DNA of 35,995 nucleotides from Flavobacteriaceae bacterium (GTDB lineage Bacteria > Bacteroidota > Bacteroidia > Flavobacteriales > Flavobacteriaceae): positions 1 to 35,995 of the forward strand of contig CANHMG010000013.1 in the NCBI GenBank assembly GCA_947461795.1, read 5' to 3'. The notes below the pieces were generated by a model. The model made no database searches and had not been told where the DNA came from. It worked only from the letters and a program-made list of their open reading frames with translations. Of this stretch, positions 26,272-33,698 are shown piece after piece; the stretch's first letter is position 1, and each line of letters begins with the position of its first letter. A program made the position numbers and the translations under genes.

Positions 26272-27393
26272 TTATTGAAAATTGTTCAAAATTTCAATGA
26301 TTTTTTGCACTTCTTCTACAGTAGTGACTGGACTAATTGGCAAACTCAAAACTTCATTATGAATAGTATTTGTAATCGGAAAATCCAAATGATTCATTTC
26401 CTTGTATGCCAATTGTTTGTTAGGTGGAATCGGATAATGAATCAGTGTTTGCACACCATTTTCACTCAAATAATTTTGCAACTCCTCTCGTTTTGAACTT
26501 CGAATCACAAACAAATGCCAAACGTGTTCTATATTTTCTTCATGTTTATAATTGGAATTATTCGGAATTGGCAATGGAATCAATTCATTGGAAATCCCAT
26601 TCAAATAGAGAGATGCCAACTGTCGGCGATATTGATTTTCCTTGTCAATATACTTCAATTTGACACTGAGGAATGCTGCTTGAATCTCATCAAGACGACT
26701 GTTTAAACCTTGATATTCGTTGACATATTTTTTTTTGCTTCCATAATTCCCAAGTGCGCGAACTTGTTCTGCTAGCACAGCATCGTTGGTTGTGACTGCA
26801 CCAGCATCACCCAAAGCACCAAGATTTTTTCCTGGATAAAAACTAAATCCTGCTGCGTCACCAAGGTTTCCCGTTTTTATTCCATTCCAAGAGGCTCCAA
26901 TGGCTTGCGCATTGTCTTCGATGATTTTCAGATTGTGCTTCTTCGCTAAGGCAACCAAACCATCACTCCAACACACTTGACCATACAAGTGCACTACCAT
27001 AATTGCTTTGGTTTTCGGTGTAATATACTTTTCGATTAAGTCAAGATCGAGATTGAAACTTTTGTTATTTGGTTCGACTAAAACTGGAATCAAATTATTA
27101 TCTGAGATAGCTAGAAGTGAGGCAATATAAGTATTGGCAGGAACAATTACTTCGTCGCCTTCCGACATTACACCTAATTCGATGTAAGCGTTCAAAATCA
27201 ATCGCAAAGCATCCAATCCGTTGGCCACGCCGATGGCATGAGAAGCACCGACATACTGCGACAATTCTTTTTCAAAATTGGAGAGTTTTTCTCCCATAAG
27301 AAACCAACCAGAATCAATTACTTCAGCAGCGGCTTTCTTCAATTCTGCCGCATATTGTGCATTTATTTTTTGAAGATCTAAAAATTTAATCAT
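26272..27393 (-). CDS. DegT/DnrJ sugar aminotransferase (FdtB/QdtB type)
   Basis: A 373-residue PLP-dependent aminotransferase. The PLP lysine is K189 in [17 protein letters not shown], and D160 in [11 protein letters not shown] binds the pyridine nitrogen. The N-terminal block [18 protein letters not shown], then [13 protein letters not shown] and [11 protein letters not shown], resembles FdtB/QdtB, which aminate C3 of dTDP-3-keto-6-deoxyhexoses, more than WbpE. All catalytic features are intact and the length is typical. It overlaps the hexapeptide acyltransferase gene by 8 bases, which supports an amination-then-acylation pair. The likely product is dTDP-Fuc3N or dTDP-Qui3N. The sugar configuration depends on the FdtA-type ketoisomerase step and is not readable here. 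Confidence 0.93.
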   Translation of the reverse strand: MIKFLDLQKINAQYAAELKKAAAEVIDSGWFLMGEKLSNFEKELSQYVGASHAIGVANGLDALRLILNAYIELGVMSEGDEVIVPANTYIASLLAISDNNLIPVLVEPNNKSFNLDLDLIEKYITPKTKAIMVVHLYGQVCWSDGLVALAKKHNLKIIEDNAQAIGASWNGIKTGNLGDAAGFSFYPGKNLGALGDAGAVTTNDAVLAEQVRALGNYGSKKKYVNEYQGLNSRLDEIQAAFLSVKLKYIDKENQYRRQLASLYLNGISNELIPLPIPNNSNYKHEENIEHVWHLFVIRSSKREELQNYLSENGVQTLIHYPIPPNKQLAYKEMNHLDFPITNTIHNEVLSLPISPVTTVEEVQKIIEILNNFQ

Positions 27394-27892
27394 TAGAAAG
27401 TACTTTTTCTATTTCACTTGCTGTTAGTATTCTGATAAGTTTTGCAGGTGTTCCACCAATAATAGAATAATCAGGAAACGATTGATTCACAAAACTATTC
27501 GCAGCAACGATGCAATATTTTCCGATTTTTACATTAGGCATTATCGTTGAATTTCCACCAATCCAAGAGTGATCATCAATGACAACTTCACCTCGAACAA
27601 TTGGAAATATTTTTTGCAAAGCTGGTGATGCATTCGGGCCTGAACCTGAAATAACATTGACATTGGGAGCAAAACTCACATGATCTCCAATGGTTACTTT
27701 TGCATTAAATCCCTCTATAAAGCAGTTCATTCCTACATAACTGTTTTTTCCAATTTCGAGTTGGTACTCTTCTGAACCAAATATTTTAACTCTTCCAGCA
27801 ATTTTAGTGTTATCCCCAATTTTAATATTGTTGACGTGGGCATCATCTGCAATTATGATGTTTTTCCCTAAGTGAATGTTTGATGTAAGCAT
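27386..27892 (-). CDS. Hexapeptide acyltransferase, probable amino-sugar N-acyltransferase
   Basis: A 168-residue left-handed beta-helix acyltransferase. Hexapeptide repeats run from about residue 10 to 150, and the standard C-terminal cap [14 protein letters not shown] (143-156) is present. In the loop where the paralogue at 22293 has SANHD with the catalytic His, this protein has SGSGPNASP (82-90), so that His is missing or moved. It still carries H108 in DDHSWIG. Overlap with the FdtB/QdtB-type aminotransferase suggests that it acylates the new 3-amino group, as FdtC or QdtC do, although those proteins are not closely matched in length. The ATG at 27892 is the only start near the first repeat. 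Confidence 0.85.
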   Translation of the reverse strand: MLTSNIHLGKNIIIADDAHVNNIKIGDNTKIAGRVKIFGSEEYQLEIGKNSYVGMNCFIEGFNAKVTIGDHVSFAPNVNVISGSGPNASPALQKIFPIVRGEVVIDDHSWIGGNSTIMPNVKIGKYCIVAANSFVNQSFPDYSIIGGTPAKLIRILTASEIEKVLSND

Positions 27893-27966
27893 AATGTAGA
27901 ACTATTAATTTTCTTGAAAAATTTAAGGTTTTAAAATTGTGGTATTTAAGTTTACAGGTAGTTATT

Positions 27967-28701
27967 TTAATCCATGATAGTAGCTGCCAGAAAAATTTCG
28001 CAGCCCATATCTGGCATATATTTCGTCATTTTGAAAAAACCTGCAAGTATTTCTTCTGTAAAAAAAGATAATCCCATTAAGGCATTCATTTGTTCGTGGG
28101 TAAATGGTTTTATAAAATAAGTGTCTTTTTTTATTATAATAAAACCTGAATTTAGAAACAAAGATCCTATAGATTCTAAGTTAAAAACATTTCTTCTTCC
28201 AAAAAATATATCATTTTCAGAAAACTCATAATTTGATTTTATAAGTCCTGATTCTAAAGCCAAAAGTCGGTGAAATGAATTGGCATTTGGCACATAGGTA
28301 ATTACTATCGTTTCGGGTTTTGCGATTTTTTTAATTACTGATAATACTTCCTCTGGATTATCAATTTCGTGCAGGAATCCACCAATAACAATGACATCGT
28401 ATTCGTTTTTCAACGCTAACTTTGCTTCTTCAATAAAGCAGTTATGAATAGAAATCCTTTGATCATTGCCTATTTTATTTTTTGTAAATTCATAGAAATG
28501 ATCTCCTGGCTCTACGATATCCATGACTTCAAAATTATCGTAACATAGGAAAATAGCGTCATTACCGCAACCAATTTCTAATATTTTGTCTGATTTTATA
28601 GTCTTCAAATAATCAACAATATATTCCATTCGGTATTTTCTCAACTTATCTTCGAAAGTAAGATTTTGATATTTTAACTGATATTCATTTTGATCGTACA
28701 T
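27967..28701 (-). CDS. Class I SAM-dependent methyltransferase
   Basis: A 244-residue Rossmann-fold methyltransferase. Motif I is LEIGCGN (41-47), followed by an acidic residue after strand two (VEPGDHF, E64), and IVIGGFLHEIDNPEEVL (104-120) as the motif-III-type region with the HEIDN segment common in Methyltransf_11-like enzymes. The C-terminal part (VPNANSFHRLLAL, then a FEN-like region) resembles sugar-modifying methyltransferases in polysaccharide loci. It may O- or N-methylate the amino sugar made by neighbouring enzymes or a finished glycan end. The gene is 13 bases after the short DegT-like gene. The following gap to the acyltransferase is 74 bases, with no convincing promoter. Confidence 0.88.
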   Translation of the reverse strand: MYDQNEYQLKYQNLTFEDKLRKYRMEYIVDYLKTIKSDKILEIGCGNDAIFLCYDNFEVMDIVEPGDHFYEFTKNKIGNDQRISIHNCFIEEAKLALKNEYDVIVIGGFLHEIDNPEEVLSVIKKIAKPETIVITYVPNANSFHRLLALESGLIKSNYEFSENDIFFGRRNVFNLESIGSLFLNSGFIIIKKDTYFIKPFTHEQMNALMGLSFFTEEILAGFFKMTKYMPDMGCEIFLAATIMD

Positions 28702-28714
28702 ATTGCTTGCTCTT

Positions 28715-29629
28715 TTACTGGTTGATAAAAAATGAAATTACGTAATAAAAATAATCTAAGTCTGTTAAGGCTAAATTTTGATGAATGGGTATAAAAAAAG
28801 CTTCTTCGCCATAGAAAACACTATTTTGAATACCGTGATTGTTTAAAAATGATTTGTGTGCATTAAGATCATTTATTCTTCCATTATTTTTTAAAACTAA
28901 TGCCGACGGAACAGTATTCGATTGTTGCTGAAAACGAGTTTCAAAGCCTAATTTTAAAAATAAAGATACAGCATATTCCCAATTTTTTTTTCTAGTATCT
29001 AAAATTTCTACTTCTTTTAGTAAATAATGGGAAAGTGTATTTTGTATATATTCAATTTCTTTTTGTTGAAGACGTTTACTTTCTACAAGTTTTTCATTGG
29101 TATTTGTAACTAACAAACCTCCTATTTGAATAGGGAAAAACTTTGGAAAGCTATACACTGAATAATCCCCATATTGCCCAATTTTTCCTGATTCATCTTG
29201 ACTAAAAAAAGTGGTGCAACAATCTTCAATTATAGGCAATCCCAGAGCTACAATTTTCTCCATTTCTGGAAACGGGTACCCAAATTCGTGATTGACAAAA
29301 ATGAGTTTGGTTTCTGGAACAATTTCTCTGTTCCATTGACAAACCGTTTCAATTTCTTTGGTTACACAAGAGCTAATGTAAAAATTTTGTGAAGTTGTTA
29401 GAATTGTAACCAAATCACTTTTTGCAAATTGGTATTTTTCTAAAGCCTTTTGAATAGCTTCCCTTCCGTTATAGGTATATTGCCAATTTCCTTCACCAAA
29501 TCGATTGTTAAAATAGTTTGCTGCAAAATCATCTTTTGGCAATTGTGCATTAATGTTAATATGCTCCGTTTTAAAGGGGCTTATTCTATAAGTTGGCAGT
29601 AAAAATGAATCTGGATTAATGACAAACAT
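28715..29629 (-). CDS. Short DegT/DnrJ-like PLP protein
   Basis: A 304-residue protein that keeps the signs of the DegT/DnrJ/EryC1/StrS fold but is 60-80 residues shorter than usual. The substrate-binding segment TYNGREAIQKAL (52-63), the PLP aspartate D136 in IIEDCCTTF, and a lysine K163 in YSFPKFFPIQIGG (159-171) are present and in order. This suggests an active aldimine-forming enzyme. The start chosen is the ATG at 29629; a TTG one codon earlier is unnecessary. It overlaps the FemAB-like gene by one base (TGATG). It could aminate the sugar at a second position or at C4. A non-catalytic role remains possible. It is not the WbpE of the UDP pathway by sequence pattern. Confidence 0.75.
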   Translation of the reverse strand: MFVINPDSFLLPTYRISPFKTEHININAQLPKDDFAANYFNNRFGEGNWQYTYNGREAIQKALEKYQFAKSDLVTILTTSQNFYISSCVTKEIETVCQWNREIVPETKLIFVNHEFGYPFPEMEKIVALGLPIIEDCCTTFFSQDESGKIGQYGDYSVYSFPKFFPIQIGGLLVTNTNEKLVESKRLQQKEIEYIQNTLSHYLLKEVEILDTRKKNWEYAVSLFLKLGFETRFQQQSNTVPSALVLKNNGRINDLNAHKSFLNNHGIQNSVFYGEEAFFIPIHQNLALTDLDYFYYVISFFINQ

Positions 29630-30564
29630 CAATTCAATTTTTTATAAAATTCTGTTTTGATACTGATATCACAACCGATACTTTCTTTGAATTCACATAA
29701 CCCATAATTAGGAATCGAATTTTCAGTTGAAGGACCGATATCAATGATTTTTATGCCTTGGCTTTTATAATATTGAAAAACATTAAAAGATAGAAAATTC
29801 ATAGTTTTATGTTCCGCAAATTCTGGTAAGTCTCCCCAATAAACAACTTGAACAATTTCCGGAGTAACTTGAAAAATGAGTGCTGCTCCAATAGGTGTTT
29901 CATCTTTTTTAACTACAAAAAAATCAACAGGAATGACTTTCATGGTTTCTTGAACTTGCTCCCATGTCATTCTTAGAGGAAAGCCTCTTTCTTTTCTATT
30001 TTGTTCAATTACATCGTAGGCAAATTTCCCTTTTTCAGGTATTAATTTTTCAAAAGTCAAGTTGGATTGTAGCGCTCTTTTTAAATTTTTTTTGGCGTTG
30101 TACCAAATGGAATTAGAATAGTTTTCGTCAAATTTGGAGGTGGAAAATTGGTAATTCAATTCGATATTAGCACTCACGAAACTAGTTCTGTATAAACAAT
30201 TGTAAATTTTATTCAAGAAATTTTCATTGTAAAAAAACGATGGAGAAACAATTCGTATTCCCTGTAACAATTTCTCTTTTGCCCAAACTTCTAAAGAATT
30301 TAAAGCTGTATCTATTTGTTGCAAGCGAATGTCTTCGCTAGTACTTTCAAATCCGCCAAAAGGAGCCGAAAAAGGAGAGGTTAATATATTGTTTCGAACG
30401 CCAAAAATAATTCCCAAACGGATTTTTGAATCTTTAAAAAGCAAATAATAAACCTTTTCACATTTTGATTCATTCAACGCATTAAATGCAGCTGAATTAA
30501 AAACGTGCGAAGGAGAAGCAATTACCTCAGCATATGTTTTTGAATCTACTTCAAGGATTTCCAT
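29629..30564 (-). CDS. FemAB/GNAT-like acyltransferase
   Basis: A 311-residue protein with a double-GNAT layout like FemAB and BioF2-type acyltransferases. N-terminal residues 15-115 hold one half, with the block PFSAPFGGFES. The second half has YNAKKNLKRALQ (154-165), ERGFPLRMTWEQVQETM, FFVVKKDETPIGAALIFQ and a final GIKIIDIGPSTENSIPNYGLCEFKESIGC segment, the typical last strand-loop of this family. It would transfer an acyl or aminoacyl group to an amine. In this setting the likely acceptor is an amino sugar, but no substrate can be named. It overlaps the upstream FdtA-like gene by 19 bases and the DegT-like gene by one base, so all three are probably co-translated. Confidence 0.72.
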   Translation of the reverse strand: MEILEVDSKTYAEVIASPSHVFNSAAFNALNESKCEKVYYLLFKDSKIRLGIIFGVRNNILTSPFSAPFGGFESTSEDIRLQQIDTALNSLEVWAKEKLLQGIRIVSPSFFYNENFLNKIYNCLYRTSFVSANIELNYQFSTSKFDENYSNSIWYNAKKNLKRALQSNLTFEKLIPEKGKFAYDVIEQNRKERGFPLRMTWEQVQETMKVIPVDFFVVKKDETPIGAALIFQVTPEIVQVVYWGDLPEFAEHKTMNFLSFNVFQYYKSQGIKIIDIGPSTENSIPNYGLCEFKESIGCDISIKTEFYKKLN

Positions 30565-30965
30565 TCCGTAAATTTTTCGTAGTCTCTAAAGTAATCTTTT
30601 TCATCGTATTCGATAGAAGCTAATACAAAGCAAATCGATCCGCTAGAGAAATTGTCAAGTTCTCTCCACAAGCCTGAAGGCATATACAATCCAACATTAG
30701 GGCGCGAAAGATGAAACGTTCGTTTTACTTTTCCATCATCAACAATGATATCAAAGCTTCCGCTAAGAGCGACAATGAGCTGTTGCAATTCTAAATGTCC
30801 GTGGCCACCTCGGCTAAATCCGCCAGGCACATCATAAAGATAATAGACTCTTTTGACATCAAAAGGAACTTCTATTCCATTACTAACGGATGTTAAATTT
30901 CCATTCGCTTGGTGGTTTATGGGCAAAGTAATTAACGAACAATCAAATACAGTAGATGTTTTCAT
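30546..30965 (-). CDS. FdtA/QdtA-like cupin, HxH copy
   Basis: A 139-residue cupin of the FdtA/QdtA (WxcM-like) family of dTDP-4-keto-6-deoxy-hexose 3,4-ketoisomerases. The core motif RGGHGHLELQQ (52-62) carries the conserved His pair H55 and H57. VPFDVKRVYYLYDVPG (33-48) and the RPNVGLYMPSGLWRELDNFSSGS segment (about 88-110) are also family features. With both His residues present it is the better candidate for an active ketoisomerase that converts the RfbB product into the 3-keto isomer used by the FdtB/QdtB-type aminotransferase. The neighbouring copy lacks one of these residues. The gene starts 6 bases after that copy's stop codon. Confidence 0.88.
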   Translation of the reverse strand: MKTSTVFDCSLITLPINHQANGNLTSVSNGIEVPFDVKRVYYLYDVPGGFSRGGHGHLELQQLIVALSGSFDIIVDDGKVKRTFHLSRPNVGLYMPSGLWRELDNFSSGSICFVLASIEYDEKDYFRDYEKFTEWKSLK

Positions 30966-30971
30966 AAACTC

Positions 30972-31388
30972 TTATTTAGCATCTATAAATTCATTGAAAT
31001 TTCGAATGTAATCGGCTTCTGAAAAATCAGCACTCGATAGATGCACCGACACGGAATTAGTAGAAAAATTTTCTAAATGACGCCAGTGCATTGGTGGAAT
31101 ATACAAACCCGAATACGAACGATTTAAACAAAATTTAGTTTCCTTTCCATTACTATCAAAAACTACGATATCGATACTTCCGCTAATGACGATTATTAGT
31201 TCTTGTTGAGTTTTGAATGCATGACCACCTCTAGTTTCGCCACCTGGGACATCATAAATCCAAAAAACACGTTTAATATTAAAAGGAATTTGATCTTCAT
31301 TTTGCAAAAAAGACAAGTTTCCTCGAACGTCCATAATTTTAGGAAGTTGCAGGATTTGTGGTTTTGAAAAATCGGGTTTCCTATCCAT
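30972..31388 (-). CDS. FdtA/QdtA-like cupin, HxF copy
   Basis: A 138-residue second FdtA-like cupin. It shares VPFxxKRV-type strand PFNIKRVFWIYDVPGGETRGG with the other copy, but the His pair reads H56-A-F58 (HAF in RGGHAFKTQQE) instead of HxH. The second His of the motif is therefore replaced by Phe. The rest of the cupin, including the SGLYIPPMHWRHLENF region, is intact. I chose the ATG at 31388. An upstream TTG at 31412 would add eight residues that have no counterpart in the sister protein. The gene follows rfbB by 33 bases from this ATG. It may be a non-catalytic partner of the adjacent copy or an isomerase with a different outcome. Confidence 0.85.
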   Translation of the reverse strand: MDRKPDFSKPQILQLPKIMDVRGNLSFLQNEDQIPFNIKRVFWIYDVPGGETRGGHAFKTQQELIIVISGSIDIVVFDSNGKETKFCLNRSYSGLYIPPMHWRHLENFSTNSVSVHLSSADFSEADYIRNFNEFIDAK

Positions 31389-31421
31389 TGTATTTTTATT
31401 TAGTGAAATCAAAAATACCGC

Positions 31422-32498
31422 TTATTGGTATTGTTTCTCGTAATAGTTTTGGTAATTCCCGCTAGTGACATTGTTCAACCAATTTCTATTATTGAGATAC
31501 CAATCTATGGTTTGCGATAATCCTTCTTCAAATGTTACCGAAGGTTTCCAGCCTAATTCACGATTGATTTTTGAGGCGTCTATAGCATAACGTAAGTCAT
31601 GACCTGGCCGATCTTTTACATAGGTAATAAGTTGCTCCGATGTTCCTGTAGGCTTTGCTAATTTTTCATCCATTTTTTGACAAAGCAATTTTACCAAATC
31701 GATGTTTTGCCATTCGTTGAAACCTCCAATATTGTAGGTCTCGTGATTTTTACCTTTATGAAATACGAGATCTATTGCTATAGCATGGTCCAGAACATAA
31801 AGCCAATCTCGAGTATATTTTCCATCTCCATAAACGGGCAAAGATTTGCTTTGAAGTATGTTATTGATCAATAATGGAATTAGTTTTTCTGGAAAATGGT
31901 TTGGCCCGTAATTATTGGAGCAATTGGTAATGACATAAGGCAAACCATAAGTCTCGCCATAAGCTCTCACAAAATGATCCGAACTCGCTTTCGAAGCTGA
32001 ATAAGGAGAGTTTGGATCGTATGGAGTTGTTTCTGTAAACAAACCAGTAGCTCCAAGTGAGCCGTAGACTTCATCCGTACTGACATGATAAAATCGCTTT
32101 CCTTCAAAGTTTCCTTTAGCTTCGCTCAATTCGGTTTTACCTCGGGTCCAAATTTCTTTCGCGGCATTAAGTAAATTCATAGTACCGATAACGTTGGTCT
32201 TTACAAACGAAAGCGGATCTGTTATTGATCGATCAACATGTGATTCTGCAGCTAAATGAATGACGCCATCGAATTGGTGTTCCTGAAATAGTGAAGTGAT
32301 AAATTCAGCGTCAACAATATCTCCTTTGATAAATTGATAATTAGATTTATTTTCAATGTCAGCGATATTTTCTAGGTTGCCTGCGTAGGTAAGAGCATCT
32401 AGATTATAAATTTGATAGTCTGAATAATTGTTTACCATTCTTCTTACCACATGAGATCCAATAAATCCCGCACCACCTGTGATTAGTATTTTTTTCAT
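31422..32498 (-). CDS. rfbB: dTDP-glucose 4,6-dehydratase
   Basis: A 358-residue extended short-chain dehydrogenase that makes dTDP-4-keto-6-deoxy-D-glucose from dTDP-D-glucose, the starting point for dTDP-3-amino sugars. The cofactor loop is [10 protein letters not shown] (7-16). AAESHVDRS (84-92), the catalytic triad region STDEVYG (140-146, with T141, D142, E143) and the YSASK pair Y166 and K170 all match RmlB/Rfb[19 protein letters not shown] follows. It supplies the two FdtA-like cupins directly downstream. The thymidylyltransferase RfbA is not in the window. An 83-base gap with a short GC-rich stretch separates it from the antiterminator gene. Confidence 0.98.
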   Translation of the reverse strand: MKKILITGGAGFIGSHVVRRMVNNYSDYQIYNLDALTYAGNLENIADIENKSNYQFIKGDIVDAEFITSLFQEHQFDGVIHLAAESHVDRSITDPLSFVKTNVIGTMNLLNAAKEIWTRGKTELSEAKGNFEGKRFYHVSTDEVYGSLGATGLFTETTPYDPNSPYSASKASSDHFVRAYGETYGLPYVITNCSNNYGPNHFPEKLIPLLINNILQSKSLPVYGDGKYTRDWLYVLDHAIAIDLVFHKGKNHETYNIGGFNEWQNIDLVKLLCQKMDEKLAKPTGTSEQLITYVKDRPGHDLRYAIDASKINRELGWKPSVTFEEGLSQTIDWYLNNRNWLNNVTSGNYQNYYEKQYQ

Positions 32499-32500
32499 TT

Positions 32501-32542
32501 TTAAGTATTATTTTTTTCACGGCTTCGCCCCATCAGTCCCAT
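32501..32542 (-). other. GC-rich intergenic stretch with a small hairpin and 13-codon frame
   Basis: The 83-base gap before rfbB is very AT-rich except for about 24 bases (32518-32541), of which 16 are G or C. On the transcribed strand they contain GGCGAAGCC, which can fold into a 3-bp stem with a GAA loop. A 13-codon frame starting MGLMGRSREK also covers it and ends 2 bases before the rfbB start region. It may be an interspersed repeat or an RNA element, or the residue of a lost gene. No promoter box is seen. Confidence 0.25.
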
Positions 32543-32581
32543 TTTATAGAAACCAATGAAGAGTATTTTTAATCCATTTTA

Positions 32582-33049
32582 CTATGTTACTTCTTTTGTA
32601 AGAGTAATTAACACTCCTAATTCTTTTAGAATTAACTGTAAACTATTTTTATTTATTTGCTTTATAATACCTTCTTTTCCTTGAAATGGACCAGTAGGTA
32701 TTGGAAGCATATCCCCAATTTTTATTGCGCTTACTTCAAAAGACGAAATAGTTTCTTTCAATCCGTCTTGCAAAGCATCTATCTCTTCTCCTCTCACTAC
32801 TGCAGGTTTTCCTAGCCAAAATAAATAACGAACAACTCCACTTACCTGAAATACTAATTCTCTATCTTTTTCATTTAAGTTTACAAATACATAGGAATTC
32901 AATAAAGGTATTTCTACTTTTTTCTTCCTATCTGACCATTGTTTAACCATTGTAATCATTGGACAATAGACATCAATACCTATTTGTTTCAATCGATCTG
33001 CAACTTTTTTTTCATTTCTAGGTTTTGTGTAAATTACATACCAAGGCAT
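32582..33049 (-). CDS. UpxY-type NusG paralogue, transcription antiterminator
   Basis: A 155-residue specialised NusG-like protein. The NGN domain covers about residues 1-95, beginning MPWYVIYTKPRNEKKVADRL and including CPMITMVKQWSDRKKKVEIPLLNSYVFV (29-56), with the basic patch and YVFV strand usual in UpxY. The KOW domain is about 108-145 with PTGPFQGKEGII. UpxY proteins of Bacteroidetes allow RNA polymerase to read through their own polysaccharide operon. The gene is 11 bases after the winged-helix gene and precedes about 32 kb of co-directional biosynthetic genes, which is the layout expected for a processive antiterminator. Its target sequence is not identified. Confidence 0.93.
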   Translation of the reverse strand: MPWYVIYTKPRNEKKVADRLKQIGIDVYCPMITMVKQWSDRKKKVEIPLLNSYVFVNLNEKDRELVFQVSGVVRYLFWLGKPAVVRGEEIDALQDGLKETISSFEVSAIKIGDMLPIPTGPFQGKEGIIKQINKNSLQLILKELGVLITLTKEVT

Positions 33050-33060
33050 AATTATTTCAA

Positions 33061-33567
33061 TTAAGTTGCTTCATATATTATTAAACCAAGACCATCGTGC
33101 TTATTTGTAATAAGAAAATGAACTTTTCGTTTTATTTCTTTTTCTATTTTGAAAGCAAGTTGTTCTATGTAATCTGAATTCAATTCATCACCAACTAAAA
33201 CAACTTTTATAGTTCCACTATCAATTCCTTTTGCATAATCCCCAATAATAACAACCCTTTCTATGGAACCCATACGTTGTAAAATCATTTCGACCATAGC
33301 ATCTAGACCAATATGCTGGCGAACAATTTTTTGTAAAATAGAAAATAGTGGGTGATTTGTATTGGCTTTATAAATAATCTTATTTTGAATGGATTCTTTT
33401 TCTAAATATCCTGCATCCATAAGATTGTTCAATTCTTTTCGAATTGAATTGGTAGATTCGTTAAGTTCTTCTGCTAAACCTCTTAAATACCCATTATTAG
33501 CAACGTTAATAAAAAATTTTATTAAAATCCGCAGCCTAGTTTTAGAGGTTATTAGTGTTTCTAACAT
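33061..33567 (-). CDS. Winged-helix regulator with degenerate nucleotidyltransferase-like domain
   Basis: A 168-residue protein. Residues 1-66 form an ArsR/MarR-like winged helix (ETLITSKTRLRILIKF, LRGLAEELNESTNSIRKELNNLMDAGYL, then a wing IQNKIIYKAN). Residues 70-168 follow the pattern of proteins that join ArsR-type DNA binding to a minimal nucleotidyltransferase: NHPLFSILQKIVRQHIGLD, then GDYAKGIDSGTIKVVLVG (109-126). In active enzymes that loop is GSxAxG followed by SDID; here the Ser is D110 and both acidic residues appear replaced (SGTIK). It therefore probably binds but does not transfer nucleotides. It lies 11 bases upstream of the UpxY gene and is preceded by nested inverted repeats over a promoter-like box. 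It is probably the local regulator of the locus. Confidence 0.82.
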   Translation of the reverse strand: MLETLITSKTRLRILIKFFINVANNGYLRGLAEELNESTNSIRKELNNLMDAGYLEKESIQNKIIYKANTNHPLFSILQKIVRQHIGLDAMVEMILQRMGSIERVVIIGDYAKGIDSGTIKVVLVGDELNSDYIEQLAFKIEKEIKRKVHFLITNKHDGLGLIIYEAT

Positions 33568-33570
33568 GAA

Positions 33571-33595
33571 TTGTTACTTAAATAACGAGTAACAA
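33571..33595. repeat. Inverted repeat IR1 (8-bp arms, 9-base spacer)
   Basis: TTGTTACT (33571-33578) and AGTAACAA (33588-33595) are exact reverse complements. The element ends 3 bases before the winged-helix gene's ATG in the transcribed direction. In the transcript the arms could pair just ahead of the start codon. It overlaps IR2, so the two hairpins cannot form at once. Confidence 0.6.
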
Positions 33596-33606
33596 AAGTA
33601 CTCGTT
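33584..33606. repeat. Inverted repeat IR2 (8-bp arms, 7-base spacer) over the promoter box
   Basis: AACGAGTA (33584-33591) and TACTCGTT (33599-33606) are exact reverse complements. The repeat spans the candidate -7 box and the likely transcription start. That position suits an operator bound by the adjacent winged-helix protein, giving autoregulation; this is inference from position. Confidence 0.6.
33593..33600 (-). promoter_or_regulatory. Bacteroidetes-type -7 box TAnnTTTG
   Basis: On the minus strand the bases read TACTTTTG, an exact match to the Bacteroidetes -7 consensus TAnnTTTG, 25 bases before the winged-helix start codon. A matching TTG -33 element is not present at the usual distance; the upstream DNA is A/T-rich. 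The box lies inside inverted repeat IR2. It would drive the regulator, upxY and possibly the whole downstream locus. Confidence 0.45.
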
Positions 33607-33669
33607 TTAATTTAAAAAATTGTTGTAACTATAAAGTTAAAATATTTTTTTATAAAAGAAACAAATTAT

Positions 33670-33685
33670 AAGAATAACTATTCCT
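33670..33685 (-). terminator. Weak hairpin after the UDP-glucose dehydrogenase gene
   Basis: Downstream of the dehydrogenase stop codon the minus strand can form a 6-bp stem (one G-T pair) with an AGTT loop. It is followed by a T-rich but broken run. The stem is A/T-rich, so termination would be partial at best. It lies in the 131-base gap (33568-33698) that separates the two dehydrogenases from the regulator and biosynthetic operon. Confidence 0.25.
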
Positions 33686-33698
33686 TTTCTAACAGCTA

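Noticed and set aside
27893..27966. Possible internal promoter before the hexapeptide acyltransferase gene
   Set aside because: The nearest match to TAnnTTTG differs at the last base, and no TTG -33 element is seen; the gap is just AT-rich.
29630..29632. TTG one codon before the short DegT-like gene's ATG
   Set aside because: The ATG at 29629 overlaps the upstream stop as TGATG, a normal coupled start; the extra codon adds nothing.
31389..31412. TTG start for the HxF FdtA-like gene
   Set aside because: The eight added residues have no match in the sister cupin; the ATG at 31388 gives the same length and motif position as the sister.
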